From Variovorax sp. J22G73 (GTDB lineage Bacteria; Pseudomonadota; Gammaproteobacteria; Burkholderiales; Burkholderiaceae_C): a stretch of 64,000 nt of DNA. The notes under the pieces were generated by a model. The model worked only from the letters and a program-made list of their open reading frames with translations, was not told where the DNA came from and ran no database searches. Position numbers and translations under genes: made by a program. The stretch lies in the NCBI RefSeq assembly GCF_030317035.1, contig NZ_JASZYK010000008.1:186001-250000 (forward strand), read 5' to 3'. Each line of letters opens with the position of its first letter. The first letter of the stretch is position 1. Positions 9,782 to 18,292 of the stretch are shown piece after piece.

Positions 9782-10675
9782 ATGGACTGGGACAACCTGC
9801 GCTACTTTCTGGAGCTGGCCCGCTCGGGCACGCTGATGAGCGCGGCACGCCGGCTCGAGGTCGACCACACCACGGTGGCGCGGCGCATCCAGGCGCTCGA
9901 AAAGGAAGTGGGTGCGCCGCTGTTCTCGCGCGAATCGGGCGGCCACCGGCTCACCGAGGCGGGCCGCCGGCTGCAGCCGCAGGTCGAGGCGATGGAAAGC
10001 GCCTTCCAGGCCGTGGAGAGCACTGCGCCGGCTTCGCAGGAAGGCTTGTCGGGCCTGGTGCGCATCGGCGCGACGGAGGGTTTCGGCACCGTGGTGCTGG
10101 CACCGCAGCTGGCGCTGTTCGCGGTGCAGCACCCCAAGCTCACCATCGACCTGCTGGCCATGCCGCGGCTGGTGCACCTGTCGCGGCGCGAGGCCGACAT
10201 CGTCATCTCGCTGGAGCGCCCCGCGCGAGGGCCGGTGGTCGTCACCAAGCTCACCGACTACACGCTGCGGCTCTACGCGTCGAAAAAATACCTGGCCGCG
10301 CACAAACCCATCAAGACGCGCGAAGACCTGCGCGGCCACACCTTCATCAGCTACGTGGACGACCTGCTGTTCAGCAAGGAGCTGCAGTACCTGGACGAAC
10401 TGCATCGCCCCGACAGCTTCGCGCTGCGCAGCACCAGCGTGCTGGCGCAGCACAGCGCGGTGGCGGCGGGCGCGGGCATTGCGGTGCTGCCGGCCTTCAT
10501 TGCGGACAAGGACAGCGCGCTGAAGCCGGTGCTGCCCGGCCAGGCGAACTTCACGCGCACGTTCTGGATGTCGATGCCCGCGGAAACCAAGCACCTGCTG
10601 CGCATGCAGGCGGTGTGGGAGTTTCTGCGCGAGACGGCGCAGGCGCAGCGGGCGCTGCTGCTGCAGGAGACTTGA
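9782..10675 (+). CDS. LysR family transcriptional regulator of the valine operon
   Basis: The protein has 297 residues from the ATG giving MDWDNLRYFLELARSGTLMS; the helix-turn-helix covers residues 1-60 (SAARRLEVDHTTVARRIQAL) and the effector domain follows. The family normally starts a few residues before the first helix, so upstream in-frame ATGs are less likely. It is divergent from mmsA, and in many proteobacteria a regulator of this subgroup sits beside the mms operon. Activation by a valine intermediate is inferred from position only. Confidence 0.83.
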   Translation: MDWDNLRYFLELARSGTLMSAARRLEVDHTTVARRIQALEKEVGAPLFSRESGGHRLTEAGRRLQPQVEAMESAFQAVESTAPASQEGLSGLVRIGATEGFGTVVLAPQLALFAVQHPKLTIDLLAMPRLVHLSRREADIVISLERPARGPVVVTKLTDYTLRLYASKKYLAAHKPIKTREDLRGHTFISYVDDLLFSKELQYLDELHRPDSFALRSTSVLAQHSAVAAGAGIAVLPAFIADKDSALKPVLPGQANFTRTFWMSMPAETKHLLRMQAVWEFLRETAQAQRALLLQET

Positions 10676-10693
10676 AGACCGGCCCCGCCGGTT

Positions 10694-11017
10694 TCAGCGC
10701 CGCGGCGGCGCGATGTCGGGAAAGTTCTGCGCCACGAAGTCGACCACGAAGGCCTGCGCGTCGACACGCTCGTTGTGCTTTTCCGCATGGTCGAGGTAGC
10801 GCCGCCAGAAGTGGCGGATCTTGTCGGGCACGTCGTCGGCAAAGCCCATCTGGGCGCTGATCATTTCCTGCCAGGTGCCGCTGGCCATGAACGTCTGCGC
10901 GAGCCGGGGCTCCAGCGCTTCGAGCGTCTCGCGCTTCGTGTCGTCGAGCTGCTCGATGGCGTCGAGCACCAGGCAATCCACCAGCCGCAGCAACGGCCTT
11001 CCTTCGTATCTGCTCAT
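10694..11017 (-). CDS. Small conserved-looking protein of unknown function
   Basis: The 107-residue product starts MSRYEGRPLLRLVDCLVLDA and is soluble, helical and mixed in charge, with WQEMISAQMGFADDVPDKIR in the middle and an aromatic/acidic end QNFPDIAPPRR. No signal peptide or membrane segment is visible and I recognise no family. A purine-rich AAAGG lies upstream of the ATG. It sits head-to-tail after the LysR gene at 11068-12084 with 50 bases between and could be co-transcribed with it. The wide frame open upstream of the ATG overlaps that LysR gene and is not coding. Confidence 0.65.
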   Translation of the reverse strand: MSRYEGRPLLRLVDCLVLDAIEQLDDTKRETLEALEPRLAQTFMASGTWQEMISAQMGFADDVPDKIRHFWRRYLDHAEKHNERVDAQAFVVDFVAQNFPDIAPPRR

Positions 11018-11067
11018 CGTCGTGTCGCCGCCTTTGCGTCGGCTCTGTGTCGTTGTCGTCGGTTGGT

Positions 11068-12084
11068 TCAGCCGGCAAGTGCCGGGGCATGGAGTGTCGC
11101 AGGCGCGGGCACTTGCGAGCGCATTTCCTTGACGGCCACGCCGGCGGGTATCGGAGGGCTGGCCTGCGCGAGATCGCCCAGGTAGCGCCACAGCCGCTCG
11201 GCCTGCGTGGCCAACGCATCGGGGCGCCGCAGCAGCGTGAAGCGCAAGGCAACGTCGAACGCCGCCTCGCCGGCCCGCACCAGCCGCCCGGCATGCATGT
11301 CTTCGCGGACCAGCGCGTGCGGCAGCCATGCCACGCCCAGGCCCGACAACGCCATGAACCGCAGCCCGTCGGCCAGGCTCGCGCCGTGGTCTTGCCGCAG
11401 CCGCAGCGCGCCGTGGCGCTGCAGCAAGGGCTGCAGCGACCAGCCGAGGTGGCACTCGTCGGCGTAGCCCAGGAAAGAAATCGGCTCACCCGTGCGGTCG
11501 TGCAGGTCGAACCGCGGCCGGCCGGCCGCGTTGGGCGCGCTCACGGGCACCAGGCGTTCGTGCCCGAGTTCGAGCATGCGGAAATCGCCCGCCTCGAAGG
11601 CGGGGCCCAGCCGGGCCGCCACGGCGCCGGCCTCGTCGAACAGCGCCACCGCATAGTCCGCGGAGCCGTCGCGCAGCATCTCCACGCATTCGGGCAGGTT
11701 GTCGGAGTCGACGCTGAACCGGGCGCTCTTGAAGTCGTTGTGCAGGCGCGGCACCCAGTCGGGGAAGAACACCGCCGACATGATGTGCGGCGCCGCGAAG
11801 CGGATGCGCGATTGCCGGTCTTCCCCGTCGGCCTGGATGGATTTGCGCAGCCCTTCGAGCGCATAGACCACCTCGGACGACACCGCCAGCAGCCGCTGCC
11901 CGGGCTCGGTGAGCTCCAGCGCCGTCTTGCGCCTGTCGAACACCGGCGCGCCCAGCCACTGCTCCAGGCCCTGGATGCGCCGGCTCAGCCCCGACACCGA
12001 CACATGGCATCGCTCGGCGGCGCGGCTGAAGCTGCGCACCTGGCACAGGACAAGGAAGTCCTTGAAGGTGCCCAAGTCGATCAT
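11068..12084 (-). CDS. LysR family transcriptional regulator
   Basis: The protein has 338 residues. The N-terminal helix-turn-helix (FKDFLVLCQVRSFSRAAERC, then SVSGLSRRIQGLEQWLGAPV) covers residues 6-65, followed by a substrate-binding domain in which the ligand pocket loop GASLADGLRFMALSGLGVAW is clear. It diverges from the class V aminotransferase gene across 174 bases that hold a 7-bp palindrome, and is the likely regulator of that gene. The tail after about residue 315 is alanine/proline rich and not conserved-looking. Confidence 0.85.
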   Translation of the reverse strand: MIDLGTFKDFLVLCQVRSFSRAAERCHVSVSGLSRRIQGLEQWLGAPVFDRRKTALELTEPGQRLLAVSSEVVYALEGLRKSIQADGEDRQSRIRFAAPHIMSAVFFPDWVPRLHNDFKSARFSVDSDNLPECVEMLRDGSADYAVALFDEAGAVAARLGPAFEAGDFRMLELGHERLVPVSAPNAAGRPRFDLHDRTGEPISFLGYADECHLGWSLQPLLQRHGALRLRQDHGASLADGLRFMALSGLGVAWLPHALVREDMHAGRLVRAGEAAFDVALRFTLLRRPDALATQAERLWRYLGDLAQASPPIPAGVAVKEMRSQVPAPATLHAPALAG

Positions 12085-12164
12085 GTTGTGGATTACTCAA
12101 ATGTTGAAGCCGCGAAAAGTCTACATCTCACCGATCAAATGACGATGAGACAAAAGACCACGCC

Positions 12165-12183
12165 GTTTGCGGATTTCGCAAAC
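12165..12183. promoter_or_regulatory. Palindromic operator candidate GTTTGCG-N5-CGCAAAC
   Basis: A perfect 7-bp inverted repeat with a 5-bp spacer lies 75 bases before the aminotransferase start and about 80 before the divergent LysR start. Its size (19 bp) and place match a LysR-type binding site. No other perfect dyad of this length was seen in that gap. Confidence 0.45.
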
Positions 12184-12258
12184 CGTTCGCCGAACAAATC
12201 ATCACGCGCAGGTCAGCAAAAACCCACACTTGCAGCACCGTCCAACCTCGAGTCGCCC

Positions 12259-13524
12259 ATGCCGCTGCCCCCGCAACAACCTTTTCGCGGCGTTGCCGCC
12301 CCCTTCACCGAAGCCGAACTGGCGCGCCTGCGCCGCGACACGCCGGCCTGGGGCCGGCACGCGCACTTCGCCCACGGCTCGGCCAGCCAGCCGCCCGACG
12401 CGGTGTATGCCGCATCGCAGGCGTGGCTGGACACCGAGCGGCAGATGGGCGCGCAGCGCGCCGCCGAACACCATGTCGGCGCGTTGCAGGGCGCGCGCGC
12501 CAGCGTCGCGCGGCTCGTGAACGCGCAACCCCGCCAGGTCGCCTTTCTCGGTTCCGCCAGCCACGCCTGGTCCGCCGCGATGAGCGCCACGCTGACGGCC
12601 GCGCAGCCGGTGCACGTCATCACCACGCACGACGAGTACGGCGCCAACGCGCTGGCACTGATCAACGCGGCGCAGCTCGGGCGGCTGGCGTTCTCTGTCA
12701 TGTCGTCGCGGCCCGCGCAGCGGACGTTGCTCGAACGGCTGGACGACGAGTTGCAGCGCGTGCCCGATGGGCACATGCCTGTGGTGTCGCTGTGCGTGGT
12801 GCCGACCGCGTGGGGCGTCGCCACGCCGCTGCAAGGCGTGGCGCAGCGCGTGCATGCGCGCGGCGGCCTGCTGATGCTGGACGCCAGCCACGCGGTGGGG
12901 CAGCTGCCCGTCGACGTTCACGCGCTGGGCTGCGACATGCTCGTGTTCCCGTCGCGCAAATGGCTGCGCGGGCCCAAGGGCCTGGGCGTGCTGTGCATCT
13001 CAGACCGCGCGCTGGCGCGGCTCGGCGTGCCGGACACGCTCGACGTGGCCGGCGCCACGTGGCTGGCCGACGGGCGCATGCAGCCGCATGCAGACGCTCG
13101 CCGCTTCGAAGGCAACGAATTCAACCCGGGCCTGCGGCTGGCACTCGGCGCGGCCAGCGACTGCGCGATGGCGATCGGCATCGAGCGCATCGCCAGCCGG
13201 AACGCGCAGGTTCGCGCCCAGGTCGCGCGCACGCTGGAGGCCCGCTTCGGCTGGCAAGCGATGGAGGCGGGCCATGCCGATGCCACAGCGCTCATGACCT
13301 ACGCCCTGCCCGCTGCGGCCGGCGACGCGGATGCTTTCGTGCGCCGCCTGTGGGACGCGGGCGTGAACGCCTCGGTCGTCGGCACCCAGCATGCGCGCTG
13401 GGCGATGGAGGCGACCGGCGCGAGCGCGTTGCTGCGGCTGACGCCGCACTACCTCACCGATGACGACGAGATCGAGCGTCTTGCGCTTGCCATGGCGGCG
13501 GCGATGCCTCGTGCTCGCCCGTGA
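12259..13524 (+). CDS. Class V aminotransferase / cysteine-desulfurase-like PLP enzyme
   Basis: The product has 421 residues and the fold-type I PLP pattern of class V enzymes: FLGSASHAWSAAMSATL near residue 95 for phosphate binding, LMLDASHAVGQLPVDVHALG near 205 with the PLP-contact aspartate and histidine, and VFPSRKWLRGPKGLGVL near 232 with the Schiff-base lysine. The family includes cysteine desulfurases, selenocysteine lyases and isopenicillin-N-epimerase-like proteins; the absence of a long cysteine loop argues for a non-desulfurase role. The ATG giving MPLPPQQPFR is used because the frame upstream is antisense to LysR. Control by the divergent LysR protein is likely. The substrate is unknown. 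Confidence 0.8.
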   Translation: MPLPPQQPFRGVAAPFTEAELARLRRDTPAWGRHAHFAHGSASQPPDAVYAASQAWLDTERQMGAQRAAEHHVGALQGARASVARLVNAQPRQVAFLGSASHAWSAAMSATLTAAQPVHVITTHDEYGANALALINAAQLGRLAFSVMSSRPAQRTLLERLDDELQRVPDGHMPVVSLCVVPTAWGVATPLQGVAQRVHARGGLLMLDASHAVGQLPVDVHALGCDMLVFPSRKWLRGPKGLGVLCISDRALARLGVPDTLDVAGATWLADGRMQPHADARRFEGNEFNPGLRLALGAASDCAMAIGIERIASRNAQVRAQVARTLEARFGWQAMEAGHADATALMTYALPAAAGDADAFVRRLWDAGVNASVVGTQHARWAMEATGASALLRLTPHYLTDDDEIERLALAMAAAMPRARP

Positions 13525-13560
13525 CCGCTTGCCAACCCATGCGACCTCTGACAGCAACGC

Positions 13561-14616
13561 TCAGGAAAACAGCCGCTTCAAAAGCCCAGGCTTCGCAACC
13601 GGCGCCGACGCTTTCTCCAGCAGCTCGACCAGCCCCTCGACGCGCGGCTTCCTGAGCCGCCGCGCATACACGAGGTAGCTCTCTTCGTCGTCCCCCGTGT
13701 AGAGCTGCGGCGGCATCGGCAGGCCCGACACGCCGCCCAGCAGCGCGCGCAGCGCGTCGAGCCGGTTGATGCGAATGGCGCTCATCAGCGCGGTTTCGCC
13801 GAGCGACGGAACGATCTCGTTCGCGCCGGCAACGCCGGCCGCCAGCAGCGGGCCGATGGCGGCCGCGTCGCCGCTCACCGCCGCCGCACCCAGCGCCTCG
13901 AGCGCCGCGAGCTTCTCCGGCGACAGGCTGGCCTTGTAGGCATCGCCGCGCTTGTCGTTCTCGTCGCGCGCGTCGCCGCCGGTGATGGTCATGAAGTCGG
14001 TCACCAGCGCCACGGGCTCGCCCGCTGCGTCGAGGGCCCAGAAGCTGGGGTAGCTACCGTCGCCCCAGCCGGAGCGGAAGATCACGGTGTTGTTCGCGGA
14101 GCCCGGGCCCAGCGGCCAGTGGTCGGCGGTGTCGGCATCGCCCATCTCGCCGGCGATCACATCGTCGTAGTAGCTGACGTAGTCGGGGTTCTCGGCTTCG
14201 CGCCTGTCGCGCTCGGCCATGGCGGCCGCGCCGTCGACGTCCATGAAGCAACCGACACCCGCGTCCACCGGGTAGCCGTAGAACTCGTCGTCGCCCAGCG
14301 TGTCAGGCAACTCGCCTTCGATCAGCGCCATCTCCCAGCGCAGGTCGGCGGCGCGCACGGCCGCGCGCTCGCGCAGCCACAGCACGGCCAGCGCGATGCG
14401 GCCGCTGTCGTGCAGCGTTTCGACCCCGAAGGCGCCGCGCGCCTGCAGCTCACGCGCGAAGGGTTGGCGCTCGGGCTGCACCAGCGGGTCGCAGGCCACG
14501 ATGCGGCCACTGGTGATGCTCAGCGTGCCGCAGGGCTGGCGTTGCAGGTGATGGGCGCGCAGCGCCTCGTCGTCCTGGAAGATGGCGTGCAGGTTGTCGG
14601 TGTCTAGATAGGGCAT
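13561..14616 (-). CDS. DUF4241 domain protein with C-terminal ankyrin-like segment
   Basis: The protein has 351 residues and no signal peptide. The first 215 residues match the DUF4241 pattern: an early CGTLSITSGRIVACDPLV, a central FYGYPVDAGVGCFMDVDGAAA, and SGWGDGSYPSFWALDAAGEPVALVTDF. The following part (LGETALMSAIRINRLDALRA) reads like one or two degenerate ankyrin repeats. DUF4241 proteins have no settled function; some sit in toxin/immunity loci, but no toxin gene is visible here. It lies 12 bases upstream of the leftward CoA-transferase boundary without overlap. Confidence 0.8.
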   Translation of the reverse strand: MPYLDTDNLHAIFQDDEALRAHHLQRQPCGTLSITSGRIVACDPLVQPERQPFARELQARGAFGVETLHDSGRIALAVLWLRERAAVRAADLRWEMALIEGELPDTLGDDEFYGYPVDAGVGCFMDVDGAAAMAERDRREAENPDYVSYYDDVIAGEMGDADTADHWPLGPGSANNTVIFRSGWGDGSYPSFWALDAAGEPVALVTDFMTITGGDARDENDKRGDAYKASLSPEKLAALEALGAAAVSGDAAAIGPLLAAGVAGANEIVPSLGETALMSAIRINRLDALRALLGGVSGLPMPPQLYTGDDEESYLVYARRLRKPRVEGLVELLEKASAPVAKPGLLKRLFS

Positions 14617-14628
14617 GCGCCCAGTTTC

Positions 14629-16023
14629 TCATTCCGTCGGATGGCCTGGCCACACCGGCGCGTGGCTGCCCGGCGGCATCGACGGTCGCGTCCAGGCGGC
14701 GGGCGTGCGCGACAGCTGCGCGGCGTGGCGCAACGCCGCCAGTTCGCCGAAGCCCGAGGGCCCGGTTTCGACGTACGGCTGCAGGTCGGGCCTGGCGAGG
14801 GACAACCCGCCGGGCACGCGCCCCAGCCCGCGCAGCCACTGCCCCGTTTGCGCCAGCGACACCTGCACATGCCAGCTGCCGCCTTCGCGCTGCTGGCGCC
14901 ACAGCGCGGCTGCGGCGCCGAAGGCGATGAGGTAGCCCGTGGCCTCGTCGAGGATCTGCATCGGCAGCGGCCTGGGCTTGCCGTCGCCGGCCGCTTCGCC
15001 TTCCGCCTGGTTGAAGCCCATGGCCGTCTGCACCAGCGAATCGAAGCCGCGCCGGTTCGCCCACGGCCCCTGCGTGCCATAGGCGGTGAGCGACACGCAC
15101 ACGATGCCGGGTCGCAGCCGCGCCAGTTCGGCCGCACCGAAACCCAGCGACGCCACGCCGCCCGGCCGGTAGCCCTGCACGAAGACATGCGCGTCGGCCG
15201 CGAGCCGGCGCAGCGCGGCGCGGCCTTCTTCCGTGCGCAGGTCCGCGTGCGCCGACAGCTTGCCGCGGCTGGTGTCGGCGATGGACTCGATGTTCGGCAG
15301 GTGCGGCGAATTGACGAGCATCACGTCGGCGCCATAGGCGGCGAGCGCGCGACCGCCGACGGGCCCGGCGAGGATGCGCGTGAGGTCGAGCACGCGCACG
15401 CCGGTCAGGGGGCGCTGGTCTTCGCGCAGCGGCGGCAGCGCGAGTGGAGCGCCGTCGCCGATGCGCTCGATGGTGAAGAGCGGTTGCGCGGCAATGGCCT
15501 GCGCCTGCGGCGTGGCGTCCCACGCGTCGAAGCTGCGCAGCGCGGTGGCCACCAGGCCTTGCGCGGCGGCGGCGTCTTCGAAGTCGTGCGCGCGCCAGAG
15601 GGCCATCGCGGCATCGGCATCGGCGCGGGTGGCCGTGGCGGGGTCCAGCTTCATCAGCCGCAACGCGCCGTCGCGGTGGTGCGCGAAGTTGGCATGAACG
15701 CGCACCCAGCCGTCGGCGCAGCAGTACAGGCCCGAGAAGGCCTCCCACTGCGCCGGCACGCGCCCGTCGAGGCTGAACCAGCCGCAGCAGTCGAGCGCCG
15801 CGTGCCGCATGTCGACGCCGACCTGCTGGCGCGCCGTGCCGCGCAAATGCCCCAGCTCGCAGGCCGCGAGCGCGGCCGCCGCGATGGTGCTCTGCGCCGC
15901 GGTGCCGACCGCGAAGGACGACGGCAGCACCGGGTCGGCGCCCGTGAGATGGGCGCGGGCCAGCGCGTCGTTCGGCAACCCCGCCTGCCGCCAGATACCG
16001 GCCAAGACTTCGCTTGGGTTCAT
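14629..16023 (-). CDS. CaiB/BaiF family (class III) CoA-transferase
   Basis: The product has 464 residues, the usual length for this family, which moves CoA between carboxylic acids. The hallmark GVRVLDLTRILAGPVGGRALAAYGADVM is split here between about residues 205 and 235, followed by FVQGYRPGGVASLGFGAAEL and VCVSLTAYGTQGPWANRRGFDS. A catalytic aspartate would be expected near the ADLRTEEGRAAL segment, but I could not place it confidently. The ATG giving MNPSEVLAGI is chosen; the frame before it lies in the terminator region. The substrate is unknown. It is followed by the DUF4241 gene on the same strand upstream boundary and preceded by a strong terminator of the gene pair to the right. Confidence 0.82.
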   Translation of the reverse strand: MNPSEVLAGIWRQAGLPNDALARAHLTGADPVLPSSFAVGTAAQSTIAAAALAACELGHLRGTARQQVGVDMRHAALDCCGWFSLDGRVPAQWEAFSGLYCCADGWVRVHANFAHHRDGALRLMKLDPATATRADADAAMALWRAHDFEDAAAAQGLVATALRSFDAWDATPQAQAIAAQPLFTIERIGDGAPLALPPLREDQRPLTGVRVLDLTRILAGPVGGRALAAYGADVMLVNSPHLPNIESIADTSRGKLSAHADLRTEEGRAALRRLAADAHVFVQGYRPGGVASLGFGAAELARLRPGIVCVSLTAYGTQGPWANRRGFDSLVQTAMGFNQAEGEAAGDGKPRPLPMQILDEATGYLIAFGAAAALWRQQREGGSWHVQVSLAQTGQWLRGLGRVPGGLSLARPDLQPYVETGPSGFGELAALRHAAQLSRTPAAWTRPSMPPGSHAPVWPGHPTE

Positions 16024-16076
16024 GTCGTTTCTCCAGACAGTGAAAACGGTGCAGAAAGTGCAGAGAGAGCGCAAAC

Positions 16077-16107
16077 AAAAAAGCAGGGCCCGCTCTCGCG
16101 GCCCTGC
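16077..16107 (-). terminator. Intrinsic terminator of the CoA-transferase A/B genes
   Basis: Read leftwards, an 8-bp perfect GC-rich stem (GCAGGGCC pairing with GGCCCTGC, 9-base loop) is followed directly by six T. It begins 27 bases after the subunit B stop and separates that operon from the class III CoA-transferase gene. Confidence 0.85.
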
Positions 16108-16133
16108 CCTTGGTGGTGTGCGCGTTCGCTGCC

Positions 16134-16772
16134 TTACTGGATCAGCTTGGCGCCGGTCTTGGCCTGCAGCGCGTCGAAGCTCACGCCCGGTGCCAGCTCG
16201 ACGACCTTCAGGCCCTCGGGCACCACGTCCATCACGGCCAGGTCGGTGATGATGCGGTCGACCACGCCCACGCCGGTCAACGGCAGGGTGCAGGCCTCGA
16301 GGATCTTCAGGTCCTCGGTGCCGTCCTTCTTCTTGGCCACGTGTTCCATCAGCACGATCACGCGCTTCACGCCGGCCACCAGGTCCATGGCGCCGCCCAT
16401 GCCCTTGACCATCTTGCCGGGGATCATCCAGTTGGCCAGGTCGCCCTTCGCGCTGACTTGCATCGCGCCCAGGATCGACAGGTTGATCTTGCCGCCGCGA
16501 ATCATCGCGAAGCTGTCATGGCTGCCGAAGATGGCCGAGCCGGGCAGCGTGGTGACGGTCTGCTTGCCGGCGTTGATCAGGTCAGCGTCGACGTTGTCTT
16601 CGGTAGGGAAGGGGCCGATGCCGAGCATGCCGTTCTCGCTCTGCAGCCACACTTCCTTCGTGCCGGTGTGGTTGGCCACCAGCGTCGGAATGCCGATGCC
16701 CAGGTTGACGTAGAAACCGTCTTCGAGTTCTTGCGCGGCACGGGCCGCCATCTGGTCTTGGGTCCAGGGCAT
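16134..16772 (-). CDS. scoB: 3-oxoacid CoA-transferase subunit B
   Basis: The beta subunit of a class I CoA-transferase, 212 residues, normal length. It shows LGIGIPTLVANH near residue 24, the catalytic glutamate in QSENGMLGIGPFP, and GGKINLSILGAMQVS near 108. With subunit A it would transfer CoA from succinyl-CoA to a 3-oxoacid such as acetoacetate or 3-oxoadipate. One base separates it from subunit A, and a strong terminator follows. The exact acceptor cannot be decided; no aromatic-pathway genes are near, so an acetoacetate role is slightly favoured. Confidence 0.9.
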   Translation of the reverse strand: MPWTQDQMAARAAQELEDGFYVNLGIGIPTLVANHTGTKEVWLQSENGMLGIGPFPTEDNVDADLINAGKQTVTTLPGSAIFGSHDSFAMIRGGKINLSILGAMQVSAKGDLANWMIPGKMVKGMGGAMDLVAGVKRVIVLMEHVAKKKDGTEDLKILEACTLPLTGVGVVDRIITDLAVMDVVPEGLKVVELAPGVSFDALQAKTGAKLIQ

Positions 16773-16773
16773 C

Positions 16774-17586
16774 TCAGGCTCCTTCTTTCTTGTTGGCGGG
16801 CACCGTCGGCACGGGCACGTCGGAGGTGGCGGCGGCCTGCGCGATCACGGCCTGGGCCTCGACCTTGGCGGCAGCGGCGTCCACCGGCGCGGCGGCGCTC
16901 ACGGTGCGCTTCTCGATGCGCTTCTCGGGGTTGGCGTTGAGCACGATGCGGTGCACGTAGATGCCCGGCAGGTGGATGTCGTCGGGGGCCAGTTCGCCCA
17001 CTTCGACGATCTTCTCGACCTCGACGATGCAGACCTTGCCGGCCATGGCGGCGGCCGGGTTGAAGTTGCGCGCCGTGAGGCGGAAGCGCAGGTTGCCCGA
17101 CTTGTCGGCCACGTCGGCCTTCACCAGCGCCACGTCGGGCACCAGCGAATGCTCCATCACGTAGGTCTCGCCGTTGAACTCGCGCAGCTCCTTGCCTTCG
17201 GCCACTTGCGTGCCCACGCCGGTCTTGGTGAAGAAGGCCGGAATGCCCGCGCCGCCGGCGCGCAGCTTCTCGGCCAGCGTGCCCTGGGGCGTGAATTCGA
17301 GCGCGAGTTCTCCGGCCAGGTACTGGCGCTCGAACTCCTTGTTCTCGCCCACGTAGGAGGCGACCATCTTCTTGATCTGGCGCGTTTCGAGCAGCTTGCC
17401 GAGGCCGAAGCCGTCGACGCCGGCGTTGTTCGACACCACGGTGAGGTTCTGCACGCCGCTGTCCTTCAGCGCGTCGATCAGCGCCTCGGGAATGCCGCAA
17501 AGGCCGAAGCCGCCGACCGCGAGCATCTGCCCGTCGGCCACGACTCCCTTGAGTGCCGCGTCTGCGGAGGGATAGATCTTGTTCAC
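16774..17586 (-). CDS. scoA: 3-oxoacid CoA-transferase subunit A, GTG start
   Basis: The alpha subunit has 270 residues. MNKIYPSADAALKGVVADGQ starts the chain and GGFGLCGIPEALIDALKDSG contains the CoA-binding glycine motif. The family usually ends near residue 235; here about 35 extra residues follow, an alanine-rich tail (KRTVSAAAPVDAAAAKVEAQ and onward) that looks like a flexible extension. The start is GTG, supported by an AAGGAG five bases upstream. The gene diverges from a PAS-LuxR regulator across a perfect palindrome. Confidence 0.9.
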   Translation of the reverse strand: MNKIYPSADAALKGVVADGQMLAVGGFGLCGIPEALIDALKDSGVQNLTVVSNNAGVDGFGLGKLLETRQIKKMVASYVGENKEFERQYLAGELALEFTPQGTLAEKLRAGGAGIPAFFTKTGVGTQVAEGKELREFNGETYVMEHSLVPDVALVKADVADKSGNLRFRLTARNFNPAAAMAGKVCIVEVEKIVEVGELAPDDIHLPGIYVHRIVLNANPEKRIEKRTVSAAAPVDAAAAKVEAQAVIAQAAATSDVPVPTVPANKKEGA

Positions 17587-17635
17587 TCGGGCTCCTTGAT
17601 GGATGAATGGAGAGTGGGTGGGAAAGCCCTGAACG

Positions 17636-17661
17636 ATACTACGTACCCGCATACGTAGTAT
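17636..17661. promoter_or_regulatory. Perfect palindromic operator ATACTACGTA-N6-TACGTAGTAT
   Basis: Two perfect 10-bp arms with a 6-bp spacer lie exactly between scoA and the PAS-LuxR gene, 50 bases before scoA and 20 before the regulator start. Each arm contains the self-complementary core TACGTA. LuxR/NarL-type helix-turn-helix dimers bind such dyads. Placement over both promoters suggests control of both genes by the adjacent regulator. Confidence 0.75.
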
Positions 17662-17680
17662 TTCGTAATGGTGACCCCCG

Positions 17681-18247
17681 ATGCCCGAGATCGATTACCG
17701 GTTGGCTTTTGAACACGCGCCGGTCGGCATGGTCGTCTCGAGCAACCGCACCATCGTCGCCTGCAACCTGCGGGTGTGCGAAATCTTCGGTGCAACGCCC
17801 CCGGCGCTGGTGGGGCATTCGTTCAGCATCCTGTACCCCAGCGTGGCTGAGTTCGAGCGCATCGGCAAGCGCATGGAGCCCTTTCTGAACGCCAGCGGGC
17901 ACTACGCCGACAACCGCATGATGAAGCGGCTGGGCGGGCTGCACGGCGCCATCGCGGGCGAGACCTTCTGGTGCCACGTGACCGGCCACGCCATGAACCG
18001 CGCGGCGCCGCACGAGGCCGGCATCTGGACCTTCGAAGACCTGGGCTCGCGCCGCGCCGTGAAGGCCGAACTCACGCCGCGCGAGCGCGAAGTGGCCGCG
18101 CAGGTGATGCGCGGGCTCACGTCGAAGGAAATCGGCAAGGCGCTGGGCATCAGCCACCGCACGGTGGAGCTGCACCGGGCGCGGCTGATGCGCAAGTACG
18201 CGGCGGCGACCACGGCGGAGCTGGTGCAGAAGCTGATCGCGGGATGA
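17681..18247 (+). CDS. PAS-LuxR transcriptional regulator
   Basis: The protein has 188 residues. The first 110 form a PAS-like sensor (YRLAFEHAPVGMVVSSNRTI, then GHSFSILYPSVAEFERIGKR), and residues about 128-185 a LuxR-type helix-turn-helix (LTPREREVAAQVMRGLTSKE, then LGISHRTVELHRARLMRKYA). There is no receiver domain, so it probably senses a small molecule directly. It diverges from the scoAB genes, and the 26-bp palindrome between them is the evident binding site. Confidence 0.88.
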   Translation: MPEIDYRLAFEHAPVGMVVSSNRTIVACNLRVCEIFGATPPALVGHSFSILYPSVAEFERIGKRMEPFLNASGHYADNRMMKRLGGLHGAIAGETFWCHVTGHAMNRAAPHEAGIWTFEDLGSRRAVKAELTPREREVAAQVMRGLTSKEIGKALGISHRTVELHRARLMRKYAAATTAELVQKLIAG

Positions 18248-18292
18248 TCGCGGATTGATTGCGGAATGAGCACTGGCACGCCCCAGCCGCTG

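Noticed and set aside
11047..12258. Long rightward frame continuous with the class V aminotransferase
   Set aside because: It is antisense to the LysR gene and has the composition of a shadow frame. The enzyme fold begins after 12259.
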